Positions 39,188-50,703 of a stretch of DNA of 64,000 nt are shown piece by piece. Under the pieces are notes generated by a model, which was given only the letters and a program-made list of their open reading frames with translations, ran no database searches and was not told where the DNA came from. Source of the stretch: Brachypterus glaber (Eukaryota > Arthropoda > Insecta > Coleoptera > Kateretidae). The position numbers and the translations under genes were made by a program. The stretch's first letter is position 1. Every line of letters starts with the position of its first letter. Where the stretch lies: positions 86,846,895 through 86,910,894 of the forward strand of contig OY294044.1 in assembly GCA_958510825.1 (NCBI GenBank), read 5' to 3'.

Positions 39188-40677
39188 TTAGAACAATCTT
39201 TTAAAAATACGTCTTTTTTTCCACAACGGTAACAAAACTTAGTCCTTTTTGCAAGACATTTACTAAAAACATGATTAATTCCATTACAATTATAACATAC
39301 TATTTGCTTTACTTGATTACTACTATTTACTGTACTATTATTTTCTGAACTGCTATTTTTCTGATTTTTATTACTATTAAAATTACTGCTACTATTACTA
39401 CCAAAAGATTTATATCCATTATTTCTGAAATTTCTATTATAGTTACCATTACTATTATTATTATTTCTAAAATTGTTACTAAAATTACTATTTGAATTTA
39501 TCTGACAACAGTGCCCTTCTTTACAAACATTTTTACTACTACTTGCTTTATTTACACAACTACTTTCCTCTGCAAAACTACTATCTTGAGTTTCTACCAC
39601 ATTTACCCTAGGTACTGATTTCTTATAAATTGCGTTTTTATTTGTTACACTTTTTTGTTTCAAAATGTAAGCTTCATCTAACTTTTTACAATACTTTCTG
39701 AGGTCTTCAATCGAGTTTACTTCTACTAATGATAACGGAGTAAAATAATGTGGAAGTATCCTTTCCCTAATTGTTTTCAATTTTGTAAAATCACTAGGAT
39801 AACGCAAAAGTCTCTTAAATAATGTCTCCATAGCCGCTGTAAAAACTGAAATTGACTCATCTGGTTTTTGATACTTTGCCCTGATGTCATCCCAAGTATG
39901 ATCATCTACACTAGCAGACAAAAATTCTTTCTTTAATAATCCTATTAACTCTGACCAATTATTAACTGAACTTTTAACTGACAAAAACCAAGAGAGCGCC
40001 GGCTCTTTAAATAAGTCATAAGCTGTTTTAAATAAAATTTCATCTGAGACGTTTCTACAAACTTTTAAATAATCTACTTTTTCAATGAACGAAAGTACGT
40101 CTCCAGTACCGTCAAAAGAAACACCCCATTTATAAACAGGTACAGGCTTTATAAAGTCCGGGTCTGATCTAGCCGAAGTATTAGCTGCTGCATGAAACGT
40201 TGTGTCATTTAAAGAAATTCTTGTCATATTAGTTTCATTGACCTTATTCTCATGCGCAGTATGAGCCTCAATCAAATCCGCCTCTAATTCTAAACAAGTG
40301 GCTTTAGAAATCTGTAAAAATTTTGTCCTATCTGCTTCTTTATCCTTTACTTCCGGAAACCTATTTAAACGCTTATTTATGTGCGCTAGATTTGACTTTA
40401 TACGAATGAGTTGAGAAATTGAGTACTCAAACTCCTCAAGTTCTTTAACTAAAGTTTTTACAATATCAATATTATCATTAATAGCTTTTACCTCATTATT
40501 GAAATTAAACTCCGGATCGACATATTTATTGTCCTCCGTTTCCCTTGCTATAGCTCTACTCAATGTTTTAATTTTCGCATTTCTATCATTCCTAGCCGTT
40601 AAAGACCTAATACGCAATTCATAATTTATTTGCTCTACCGTCAAATATCTAAGATCCATTTTATTTAAATCTTCCAT
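39163..40677 (-). CDS. gag: Gag polyprotein with zinc knuckle
   Basis: 504 codons from an ATG at 40677. The middle (VYKWGVSFDGTGDVLSFIEK, FKTAYDLFKEPALSWF, LKKEFLSASVDD) matches the capsid-like retrotransposon gag domain. The C-terminal third is an Asn/Ser-rich spacer, followed by CYNCNGINHVFSKC, a canonical CX2CX4HX4C knuckle. A second cysteine cluster, CYRCGKKDVFLKDC, lacks the histidine. The frame overlaps pol by 25 nt. Gag coats the RNA in virus-like particles in the cytoplasm. An N-terminal helical region (residues 1-120) is rich in charged residues and could be a coiled coil. Confidence 0.9.
   Translation of the reverse strand: MEDLNKMDLRYLTVEQINYELRIRSLTARNDRNAKIKTLSRAIARETEDNKYVDPEFNFNNEVKAINDNIDIVKTLVKELEEFEYSISQLIRIKSNLAHINKRLNRFPEVKDKEADRTKFLQISKATCLELEADLIEAHTAHENKVNETNMTRISLNDTTFHAAANTSARSDPDFIKPVPVYKWGVSFDGTGDVLSFIEKVDYLKVCRNVSDEILFKTAYDLFKEPALSWFLSVKSSVNNWSELIGLLKKEFLSASVDDHTWDDIRAKYQKPDESISVFTAAMETLFKRLLRYPSDFTKLKTIRERILPHYFTPLSLVEVNSIEDLRKYCKKLDEAYILKQKSVTNKNAIYKKSVPRVNVVETQDSSFAEESSCVNKASSSKNVCKEGHCCQINSNSNFSNNFRNNNNSNGNYNRNFRNNGYKSFGSNSSSNFNSNKNQKNSSSENNSTVNSSNQVKQIVCYNCNGINHVFSKCLAKRTKFCYRCGKKDVFLKDCSNCQKNVEQ
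39175..39181 (-). promoter_or_regulatory. Probable -1 ribosomal frameshift site
   Basis: On the minus strand the gag codons CAA-AAA-AAT contain the slippery heptamer A-AAA-AAT, within the 25-nt gag/pol overlap. A stop in the pol frame lies just upstream, so shifting must occur in this short window. I did not confirm a downstream RNA structure, although GC-rich sequence (GGAAATCCCGGCC) follows. Confidence 0.7.
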
Positions 40678-40699
40678 GATTAAAATTTTAATTTATTAC

Positions 40700-41489
40700 T
40701 AAAATTTACTATCAAAAATCTGTCAAAATCTGTCAAAAATCTTTCGCAATCTCTCTTTAAATAGTCAATATTCTTTCTAAAAATATTCACTCTCAAAAAT
40801 CTTTTGAAAATCTTTCAGAAATCTTTCAAAAATCTCTCGCAATCTCACTCAAAATTTGCAATATTTTTTCAAAAATACTTGCCCTGTCCGCCACTCTTTT
40901 TTAGATTCGGATCGGAACCAAAAACTCCACGATTTATTCTCGCGTACTACTACACCTTTTTTGTTCACCCTGTATATTTCAGAATTTCACAAACTCAAAA
41001 AATCTCTCATCTTTCATCAAACTTTAATCCATTCTATATATTTTAGAATTTCATAACCAAAAACCTCTCAACTTTATTTTCTCCTATATATTTTAGAACT
41101 AAAATAACTCACTGGCCAAACTTTTCTCTCTTTATTTTACTCTATATATTTCAGAATTAAAATAATCAAAACTATGCACCAAAATGTTTGCTTTTCAAAA
41201 AAAATTCTCTCTAACTTTTATTTTTACCCTGTATATTTCAGAATCAAAAATAACCAAAAACTGTACCACTGCGTCCAATACTTTTTTTATTACGATCCTA
41301 TATATTTTAGAATTCGAATAAAACTCAAAACTTTACCCTTTTGGTACTCTCAACCTATCCGTGGTTTCTTTTCTCCCTGTATACACCAAACTATTTTTTA
41401 AACATTGCACACCTATTGTTTAAATCAAATCAACAACCATATGCAGTTTTGTCTAAATATCTTAAAAATATCTTAAAAATATCTCAAAA

Positions 41490-41520
<31 letters not shown>

Positions 41521-41596
41521 ATTTTATATTTTTTTCACAAACTTCAAAAATTTAAAAGTTAAACTAGCTTAATCCCACGTTATTTGGGCGCCATTG
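40700..41596 (-). repeat. 5' leader with repeated CCTGTATATTTCAGAAT motif
   Basis: Between the primer site and gag, a motif (C/T)CCT(G/A)TATATTT(C/T)AGAA(T/C) recurs six times at about 40970, 41033, 41085, 41143, 41228 and 41296, spaced 50-85 bp. An oligo-T run lies at about 41490-41520. A tRNA-type primer site (TGGCGCCC on the minus strand) is at 41586-41593. Confidence 0.75.
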
Positions 41597-43900
41597 TGTA
41601 CCGCGTTTTCCTTTCTAGAATAAGTAAAAACTAAAAAATTATCAGGCGCTGCCCTGGTTACTTATTATAGAAAAGAAAATGTACGGTTGCGATCGGCTAA
41701 CTGGCATCAGTACGGGCACAGGGGTTCATGGATTAAAAATTATGATAATAAGCTTAGTTTAACACCTTGGGCGCCAGAATCTTGTAAACATACATGTGCT
41801 TGGCAGTTTATGTGTTAAGATTCAAACACATAAAAAATAATGTACTAGAATATTAATTATCTTTTACAGCATGTATAAACCTGAAAAATAACTATGATTT
41901 GAATAGATTTGTATATCTTGTGTTGATTATAATTTAAACAAAAACTCAAATATGTGCTGTTACAATGTTTATTTAAAATGACAAGTAGACAACTTTAATT
42001 AATCATATTAATTAAAATAAAATTATAAATTACCAAAAGTATGGTGAAAAGACCCCATTGCGAAATATAAAAAAAAATGTGGTGAACTACCCTATTGCAA
42101 AAATGTTAAAATATGTATACCAAAATTATTATGGTGAATAACCTAAATAAAAACAGTAATATAAGGTATGTGTTAATAAGTGAAAAATAGTAATCTAGGC
42201 GTACTGCCCAAAGTTGCAACTTTGTTTACAAACCAACCTAGAATATTCATAATAAAATAGAGCACCTTAATAAATATTAAAATATGAGAACTTGGATATT
42301 TTACCAAAAATAAATATAGTAAACCGCATTTTCATTATTTACACTAAAACTATAAAAACCTGTTAATTAAAGTTGTCCCTGGAACGACCAAATACGTTGT
42401 CCCACTCCCTGATGATGTACGTCACTGTGCAGAACATTTCCTTGTCCTTGCCTTGAGAACTCCTTACAAATTTGAACACGTTTGAAACTCAAACGCTTGA
42501 GGATCCATTGAAACGTTTGTAAACCTCTTGGCTTAAAAACGGTACTGCAATTTACTGAACATCTTGAAAAATCTTGAAAACTCTTGAAAACTAATGTGGA
42601 AAATTGAAGAACACCTCAATGAAAATTGAAGTTAAAGTTGAAATGGAAAGCTTCGCCATCGATACTCGTAAAATTTGAGATAACGGTAACGTTGTAAAAT
42701 ATAAAAGCTTCACCAACAATATTCATAAAATTTGGGATAGAGGTATCGTCAAAACATTCGAAGAACGTTAGAACAGAAATGGAAAAGCTTCACCAACAAT
42801 CTAGAAAGAAAGAACAGCGACTTTAGAACTCAGCCATCGATATGAAAAATCGAAATCCGTAATTAGATTTAAAATAAACTTACCCAGTCCAAAACTGAAT
42901 CAATTGGAGCAGTAAGTGCTGAATACTAGAATACTCTGCAGCCTGAAGCCTTCATCTGTACGCCTCTAATGAAAATAAAGAAAACAACGTGTTAAACACT
43001 TGTAACTTAGGTAACCAAAAAGCGACTTACTTTGAAAGATGAATATTGTGGAATTTCCATTAAAACTGCTTGAACTAATTACGTAGGATTATGCTACACT
43101 TCATTACAAACTTATTGCAACATTTTTACACAAACATAAACCACGGATGGTTTCACAAAAATCAGATTCTGATTTTACGACCTGAACGCCATTGCTTGTC
43201 GTTTTGAAAAAGAACGCCACTCCCTTCAACTCCGGCAAGGTACAAAACTCCCCCCGTGGCGAAACTTGGAACTACGAACAACAAATCGATTATGAGGGTA
43301 GGCAACACAAAAAACATCTATTCATAATCCCCATAATACTTGAAAATAAAGAAAAAGAATACTCTAAATAAGTTTAAAATGCCTAGCCATACATCTAACA
43401 ATCGTTTCATATGGTTTAAGAAATGATACGACGAAAATAAACCAACTTGAAGTCATCAGCTGACCATGCAATGCATACTGTATACCTGAATGCGGGTAGA
43501 AGTAAAACTAACCTCAAAATTAGGTAAACAATCTTTGATAATGATTTTATCCGACTTCCAGAAGCTTTAGCTGTGATTAAAAAGGTAAGACTAGCTGAAA
43601 AACATCAGTAGCTAACTCAAGTACTGAATGTAGTAGATTACTAGACGTTTGTTATTATATTTTAGGCTATCAAAAGTAAACACCAAAAATAAGACAAATT
43701 CTGTAATAAAAGAAAAATGACCCAGCAAATGGAATCAAGGACCATCGCAAGACTTCCACAAGACCATACAATAAGTCTGTACTCAATCTTATATGTGCAA
43801 ATAGAAAGAAATACTAACTTCTGAAAAAATGGTAACATCGTATGATTACGTGACACAGATCAGGTAATCTTTAAAAACAGTGGCAGTCATAACTGCTACA
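41597..43900 (-). repeat. 5' LTR of the retrotransposon
   Basis: Same 2304-bp sequence as 32739-35042. On the minus strand it carries the promoter for the element; no TATA box could be chosen with confidence. Confidence 0.9.
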
Positions 43901-44140
43901 GTATATACGGCAATTTCAGACATCTGCGGACTGTGGCGGGTCAAAAGCATATCTAAGCGGAATAAATACGATCCGTCAAAGAGAGACTTGGGCAGGTATA
44001 AAGCACACCTAAACGGATCTGTGCGGACGATATTTGCTGGTCTGGGTCCACATAAATAACGAGCCAACGCGTACATGGGCGGATAAACGCGGTTGTGGTG
44101 CACTAACCGGAACTAAAACACAACAAAACAGATACACGGA
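43901..44140. repeat. Right remainder of the satellite array
   Basis: It continues ATATACGGCAATTTCAGACA and the rest of one unit, separated from the main array only by the LTR retrotransposon. The last unit differs more from the others (GAGAGACTTGGGC, AACGAGCC). Confidence 0.8.
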
Positions 44141-44334
44141 GACTTTTTGCTTTTTTGGTTGCCGACAAAAGCAGATGTAAAACACACCCGCATATATCCG
44201 GCATTTCCGCATATATCATTCGAAAATCATATCCGCACAGATCCGACATTTTCAGCAGGGTAGTGATTTTTTTAATACTGGGTTATAGAAAAATGATCAA
44301 AATTTGCGTAGTACTTGAACGTTCCCTAACTCGT

Positions 44335-44645
44335 AAATGTTTTAGTATAGAAAAACTTTATTTTCGCTAATTAGCTGATATAATAAGGTACTCTCATTCC
44401 AAATTTGAAAAGATTATAATCTTTAAATAAAAAAGACAAATAAAGATAATTATCTTTATTTGTCAAAAAGTTATAGCAAATAAACGTGGACCTCCATTAA
44501 CTAGTAGTTTCGGGTACTAAGGGTCCAAGTTTATTTGCCATAAATTTTTAATAAATAAAGATAATATCTTTGAATTTGGAATGAAAGTATCTTATCATAT
44601 TGGCTCATTGTTCGCAAGAACAAAGTTTTTCTATATTAAATCATT
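44335..44645. mobile_element. MITE of about 310 bp
   Basis: AAATGTTTTAGTATAGAAAAACTTT and CTCATTCCAAATTTGAAAAG are mirrored by CTTTGAATTTGGAATGAAAG and AAAGTTTTTCTATATTAAAT. Inner pairs include AATAAAGATAATTATCTTTATT (a palindrome) and GCAAATAAACGTGGACC with GGTCCAAGTTTATTTGC. Confidence 0.65.
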
Positions 44646-44954
44646 TAGGAGTTATGTAGTTTTTGGCACTCCTAGTAGATACTTTTCCTTAAAAAAACGC
44701 TCCGAGTCTATAACTGTTTATTTATGTTGACTATGCCAAACTATTTAAGGAGGAAACCACAAATTAATAAGAATTTATTAAACACTTCACAATTATTCGT
44801 TAAATTAAAAATGCAAGTTGTAAAATTAGAACATTCAAGTGTGCCAAAATTACAAAATTCTAGGTTAATAACCCTTAAACTGTAAGTCTAAACCTACACT
44901 AAAATAAACAGCTAAATGAACTGTAATTAAATTTTCACCTAAAAATATATACTT

Positions 44955-45250
44955 GAGCCCATATAGCACGCATATCCCCCTGATATCCTGTTAATGTCCT
45001 TTAATTGTGGCATGTCCCGGGACATTAGTCGTATATCCCTAGAATATCCCAAAAGGTATGTCCTGAGGATATACTGCTCATATATCCCAAGGATATACGG
45101 TATGTCCTTCGGATATCCTAGGGACGTCCCGAGGGGATGTGGGGATGTACTGGGATACAAGGGTAGTATGTCTCCGGGAAATACTCCTCTGGACGTCACT
45201 GGGACCCACGAAGGACATTTGGGATATACGAGGTATATCCATACGGGCTG
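44955..45250. repeat. Block of degenerate GGATATCC / GGGAC motifs
   Basis: GGATATAC, GGATATCC, AGGGACGTCCCGAGGGG, ATGTCC and their inverses recur at 10-30 bp intervals on both strands. Overlapping frames on both strands (44939-45199 -, 44994-45275 +) arise from this. No gene is called. Confidence 0.6.
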
Positions 45251-45439
45251 GGAAGTCGCTCGACATGATTTTTAGAGGTTTTCTTGAAGGAAATTCCGAG
45301 AAACTCCTAAGGGATTACCTCCTACAAGGAATTCAGGTATACAATTTTTTTGCAGGGGTTTACCCCTTGCAATTTCTTCATAACTTCCCTAGTATCTTAG
45401 ATAAACGTTTTTTCGAAGGCGTTTTTAATGTATAAATGT

Positions 45440-45615
45440 CCCGATTTCTAACGTTAGAATCCCTAACGTTATGCGCATAACGTAAGAATATCTAAAGTTT
45501 GGTAAAACTCCGAACGTTAGATAAGTGTTATTATAATGTTAGACCCTAATGTTAAGCGTCAAACATTTAAACTACATTCATCTAACGTTAGGTTAAGTCG
45601 TTTCAACGTTGTTTT
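45440..45615. repeat. Cluster of TAACGTTAG motifs
   Basis: CTAACGTTA(G/T), GAACGTTAG, TAATGTTAG and related words occur about eight times. The same motif recurs at 60235-60330. Both lie in or next to the proline-rich gene. Confidence 0.45.
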
Positions 45616-45707
45616 CCACCAGGGTTTGCTCACACCGTAAGCTTTTTTCGTTCTAGTTAAATAATTATTATTATATTATAATATACTAATTTAAACACAC
45701 ATCTTAC

Positions 45708-45984
45708 CTTGTAATTGATATATTGTGGCCTGATATTCGGCCAATTTTTCGTCGATATAATCCTGCGATTGATTGGCAATTATTTCGGCGGTGGAAGGTC
45801 CTGAATCCTCTTCGTCCGGTTCGTAGTATTGAGGTGGTGGAGGGTGGGGTTCGAGGCCCGCACCTACGAATTCATAGTCGCGACTGGGGGGACCGAATTC
45901 ACGGACGGGAGAGGAAGACGAATAGGGATGCACTCCGCGGAAATATACGTCGGGGGAGGCACAGCGCGTTGGGGCTGGTGAGGG
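45708..45984 (-). CDS. Second visible exon of the proline-rich gene
   Basis: 277 bp, open throughout, starting PSPAPTRCASPDVYFRG and ending TIYQLQ plus one base. GC content and codon use stand out against the A+T-rich surroundings, which supports real coding. Splice sites on both sides fit the consensus. Confidence 0.75.
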
Positions 45985-48900
45985 CTGAAAATAAAAAAAA
46001 AACTATTTAAAATTTAGATTAAATAGGTCCCAAAAAAAAATACTGCTACCAACAAAATAATACTTTCCCCTATAGGCCTAGGTTTATTAAATTCCAAAAC
46101 GAAAAAATAAAAAAAAATAAATAAAAAAAATTCAAAACGAAAATTAAATTAAAAAAAAATGTTTAAAAAAATTGTTTTTACCCCATTTTACCCCCTTATC
46201 CCAATCCGATTTACCAAAAACTAGAACTTTGAACAATCAACCTGTGGTTCAAATTTGAAGTCTTTAGCTCGAAGCGTTCTTGAGTTATCATCGTCACAAA
46301 TTTCCCCGACACAGAGACCGACAAACCGACCTAGAGACAATTTTTTTTATGGAAATCATATTTTTTGGATAGAAAACTTAAAAAAAAAAATAAACAAAAA
46401 ATTTCGATTTTTTTTTACCTCCGCAAGATTTTCCTTGGGGAAGTTAAAATATTGTTAAACTGCTCTTAACCAGACCATATTTTTCTTATGTATTTTTATG
46501 TGCAGTGAAAAAATTTGCTAACCCGATTACTTTTTCAAAAAAGAATAATTGACGAGCTAGCTCTAGATATTTAAAGTTCTCTGGCACGAAACTATTGAAT
46601 TTTGGGAGTTGTGCCTGCAGACACTTTTGATCAGAAAGTCGAGAACTATACTGCCTCACTACGCTAAAAAGCCGAACTCCAATTTTTGTGGATTTTTCAT
46701 TAACCTTACTCTTAGTTGTGCATTTCCATGGGCTATTTATTGAACCAATCAAATTTAAGTAAACAGCTCTATTTATTCAGTTATAGACTTATGAAAATTG
46801 CAGTATCTCCAAAATGAGGGACTGTTACTAAGCTAAAAAGCAGTAACTCCAAATAAGTTATTTATTACTAAATATATAAAAATGAAATTAGAAGGGTGTA
46901 AAGCATTAATAAAACAGTTTCCTTTTGCATTATAGTTTTTGTATGATTTTCCGGATTTAACCAAAAAAAACTGCTGTCAACAAAATAATACTTAAGTCTT
47001 AATTCATTAAAACAATTTTTTTGGAAAACGAAAAAATTTTGAAAAGAAAAATTCAATTTTTTTTTTAAAAAATGCAATTTTTTTTTCAAAAAAAGTTTCT
47101 TGTTTCGAAAAAGAAAAGAAAATAAAAAAATAAATGTTTCTTAAAAAACTTGTTTTAACCCCATTTTACCCCCTTACCCCACACCGATTTTTACCAAAAA
47201 CAATGTCAGCCTAAAACTTTGGATAATAAACCTATGATCCAAATTGAAGTCTTTAGCTCAAAACGTTCTCAAGTTATCGTGGTCACAAATATTCCGGACA
47301 AACAGACAGGCTGACCGACAGACAGACCGACAGACAGATTTTTTTTAGGGAAATCGTCTTTTTTTGATATAAAACGTTGAGAAACGTGAAAAAATCAATA
47401 AAAATGTTTCAATTTCTTTCTTACTTACCCAAGACATTCCTTGGGACCAAGGGGAAAGTAAAATTGACTTTTAAAAGAAAATTTAAAAATATTTTTTTTA
47501 TATTTTTGGGTATTTTAAATTTTAAGGTACTTCAAACCTAAATTTATACGCACACTTTCTCGATTCTACCTGTAACACAAGAGTGCACACTCGAGTGTGG
47601 CTAAGACGATTTACTGTTTTTGCCATTATTTCAGTTTTATTTAATATGGAGTTGCTGCTTTTTAGGGTAGGCGGGCAGTATAACATATCCAAAAATTTAG
47701 CCAAATTGGACCTAAACGACTTCTCAATAAGACGTACATCGCTCTATCACCTAAACTATTTATTTTTGGGAGTTGTGTCGTCGCTAACGTTTGATCAAAA
47801 TGTCGAGAACTTTAACATCCAAAATTCAACCAAATTGGACTGAAAGACTTTTCCATAAGAAGGAAGCGAGCTTTTTTATTGTCAAATTCGTTTTCAGCGC
47901 TCAAAAATACGTAAAAAAATAGTATATTATGATCCAAGGACGAGAAATAATGTTTCTCGGTCGCATGTGTTACAACCGGGTAAAACCGAGATTTATTTTT
48001 CTTCCGTGTATCATACGCTATTTTTTATTCGCTTGTAAACATATTTTTAACAAATAAAACTAAAAATAATAAGTAAAAATATTTTTAATTTGGTTATGTC
48101 AGTTATCTGCAGCCCGCCAAAGTAAAACAAAAGACAAACACAACCGCTACGCATTTTTTGATAAGGGATAGGGATGTAAATAATAAAAAAACAGTATTGT
48201 TTTTTTTTTTTGTTTTAAAACAAGTTTTTTTTTTGTTTTAAAACAACGACCTCTGTTTTTTTGTTTTTTATTTAAATACATATAATATACAAATTTACAT
48301 CCAATGGATAAGGTCCTGGCTAAATGGATAACCAGGTCCAGGTCCTGGCAGCCAGGACCCTTAAAGTGTATTAATTATCAGAAAAAAATCGTTAAACGCA
48401 ATAAATTAACGATCATATCCTAACCTTACTTACTCGCTTACTTAATTGTAACTTTTATCTGAGTCCAAACCAAATTGAAGTTCTAAATATTAAAAAATAA
48501 TATAAATATACGAACTGTCCTAATTTAACAACTAAAGGACAGTTTATTAATTGAAAACATTTTTTTGTTGTCCAAGTCCAAACGAGAATTGGGCACGAAA
48601 AATTAAAAAAAAGAAACGAATAAAAAACAAAAAAAAAACGTTTTAAAACAATGTATTAAAAAAAACCGTTTGTTTTTTTTTAAGATCTCTTAACAAAAAG
48701 TCCAAATGTTAAGTTAAAACATTTCTAACCGAAACGTATTGCGTTGGAATACAAGCGAATAAAAATATAATCTGGTAATTCTTAATTTTTTGTGGCCGAT
48801 GCGGGTGATCATTTCGTTACTTTTAAAGTTTAACTTTATAAAAGAAAATTTACGGATTCCATGACTCTGTATAAATAAATAATAATAAACAAATAAATAA

Positions 48901-50630
48901 ATAAACAAACGCGGGTCTCTGAATAAAAATAAAATATTTCTCAAAGAACCTGATCAAAGCGAACTTCAGAATAAAAAATATTTATCAAAGTTTTTAAAAT
49001 GGCTCTATTTATTCAAATTTAAAGATTAATTTTTTTAGAAGACTTATTTTTAGGGGGACCAGGCAACCTTTCTATTCCTGGGTTAGTGCTGGCTGTTGAT
49101 TAGATGCCCTCCTCTGGAAGACATAGCCACCTCTGGATATGACTATCCTTCTCAAATATGCGATATAACCGCGTCTGGCTCTAGTTCTCTGTAAAGATCT
49201 TAATATTAAAATAGGTACTTCAAATACTAGTTTTTAGATTTTTGTTTCTCTGAGAAGATAAAATTTAAAATTTTAAGGTTAAAAAAATGTCATTTTTTCC
49301 AAGATATGTCAAATTTACAAATAAAATGAAACTTTTTCGTATTTTTATAAAATTATTTTATTTTTTAACGCTAGTTTCCTGTCAAGTTCGTAAGTAATAT
49401 ACAATTTTTCAATAATAATAATAATACTTTTTAATTAATAATTATATAAAATGAATTAATTACTTATTAATTATTAATTATTACATTTATTTTTTTAGCT
49501 TTGGAATCTTCGGATCAGGAATTGGGTATGTATATTTTATTTCATTAGGTCGAGAACGCTTTGATTTAAAGACTACAAAATTTGTATTGGACATAGGTTT
49601 TTTACACACAGTTATCGGCTGATGTTTTTTTCTTAAATCAGAGTATGGGAAGTGGGTTAAATAATATTTTGTATGATCAGGGGAATACCGAAAAAACATC
49701 GTGGGGCGAAGAAGTCTGTAGTAGGTACACCAAAATTTCCCTACTAAAAAAACTAAATTTTCCAACTAAGTAATAAAAAATTGTGGAAAAAAAATAATCA
49801 TCACCAAATATGAAAAAAAAAACTTTTTATTTACAATAAAATAATAAAACAAACAACAATTTCCCAACTTTTTAAATTTAACCCAGATTTCACAACTTTT
49901 CAGGAGAGGATGGAGGGCTTCCCCCGTACCCCTGTGTATGATATCTCGCTTAATATTGGTTGTAAGAAAAAAAAAACGATTTTTTTCTTGATTTTTTTTT
50001 ATACAGTTCAAATATAGAGAAATAGCATAATACGCACCGAGTACGCGAACCTAATTTTCAGTGCACGAGATGCAAGAGTACTCGAAGTGCACTAAAAATG
50101 GTTTGCGTCGAGGTGCGTATAGGTACTATTTTTCCTACGACCTAACACCTAAACATCCAAAAAACTCAAAAATTTTCTATAAATTAATTTGTCAATTTGA
50201 GGTTGTGTTTAACGTTTACTTATTGTCTGACAGCAGACATGTAAAATCAGCTAATTTTCACTTCCCGACCGCTGTTATGGCAACGGGTTCAAAATGTGCA
50301 CTATATACTAACTAGGTCGTAGCGCTAGAATAGTATTATAAGGTAGTTCGAATTTCCTAAAATCGCCAAAAAAAAAGTCCTGGACAAAAAATTCTTGGAT
50401 AGAAATGTGTTTCACGAAAAAATAAACTTTAAAAATGTCCGCCTGTCCGTCTGTTCGTCCGTCCGATGTCACGTCTTTTTTTTTGTGGAGACGATAACTC
50501 AAGAATGAATTATACGATCGATTTGAAATTTTCAGGAAAATAAGAGGAAAATCTCTATTGTTTTTGAAGATAATTCCCCCAAAAACAAAAAAGTTATTGT
50601 GGATTAAACTTTTAAAAAACTATTTTCCTC

Positions 50631-50703
<73 letters not shown>

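Larger units (their letters stand above)
32739..43900 (-). mobile_element. Full-length Ty3/Gypsy-like LTR retrotransposon
   Basis: Two direct repeats of exactly 2304 bp (32739-35042 and 41597-43900) flank gag and pol on the minus strand. The ends are TG..CA. A GTAT target duplication lies at 32735-32738 and 43901-43904, and joining the flanks restores the satellite unit. Reading on the minus strand, a TGGCGCCC primer site (matching insect tRNA-Lys-primed elements) begins 3 nt after the 5' LTR. A purine tract GGAGGAGGG lies just before the 3' LTR. Gag and Pol are intact. No envelope gene was seen between pol and the 3' LTR. I saw no LTR differences in the stretches compared, so insertion is recent. 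Confidence 0.92.
29184..44261. mobile_element. Putative satellite-bearing DNA element with matching inverted ends
   Basis: ACCCTGCTGAAAATGACGGA, then TCTGTG, at 29184 is the inverse of the right end at 44235-44261 (CACAGA, TCCGACATTTTCAGCAGGGT); one base differs in the stretch compared. Between them the DNA is a GC-richer array full of TCCGC, GCGGA and GGCGGGT motifs, absent outside. Removing the inserted LTR retrotransposon (with one TSD copy) leaves about 3.9 kb. I saw no transposase and no clear target duplication, so calling it one element is an inference. Confidence 0.5.

Noticed and set aside
44939..45435. Overlapping frames on both strands near 45 kb
   Set aside because: They are by-products of the dense GGATATCC-type repeats; no conserved domain or splice pattern.
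49040..49190. Stretch resembling LINE coding (CCAGGCAACCTTTC...CCTCTGGAAGAC)
   Set aside because: Only a vague impression with stops in all frames; not enough to call a remnant.
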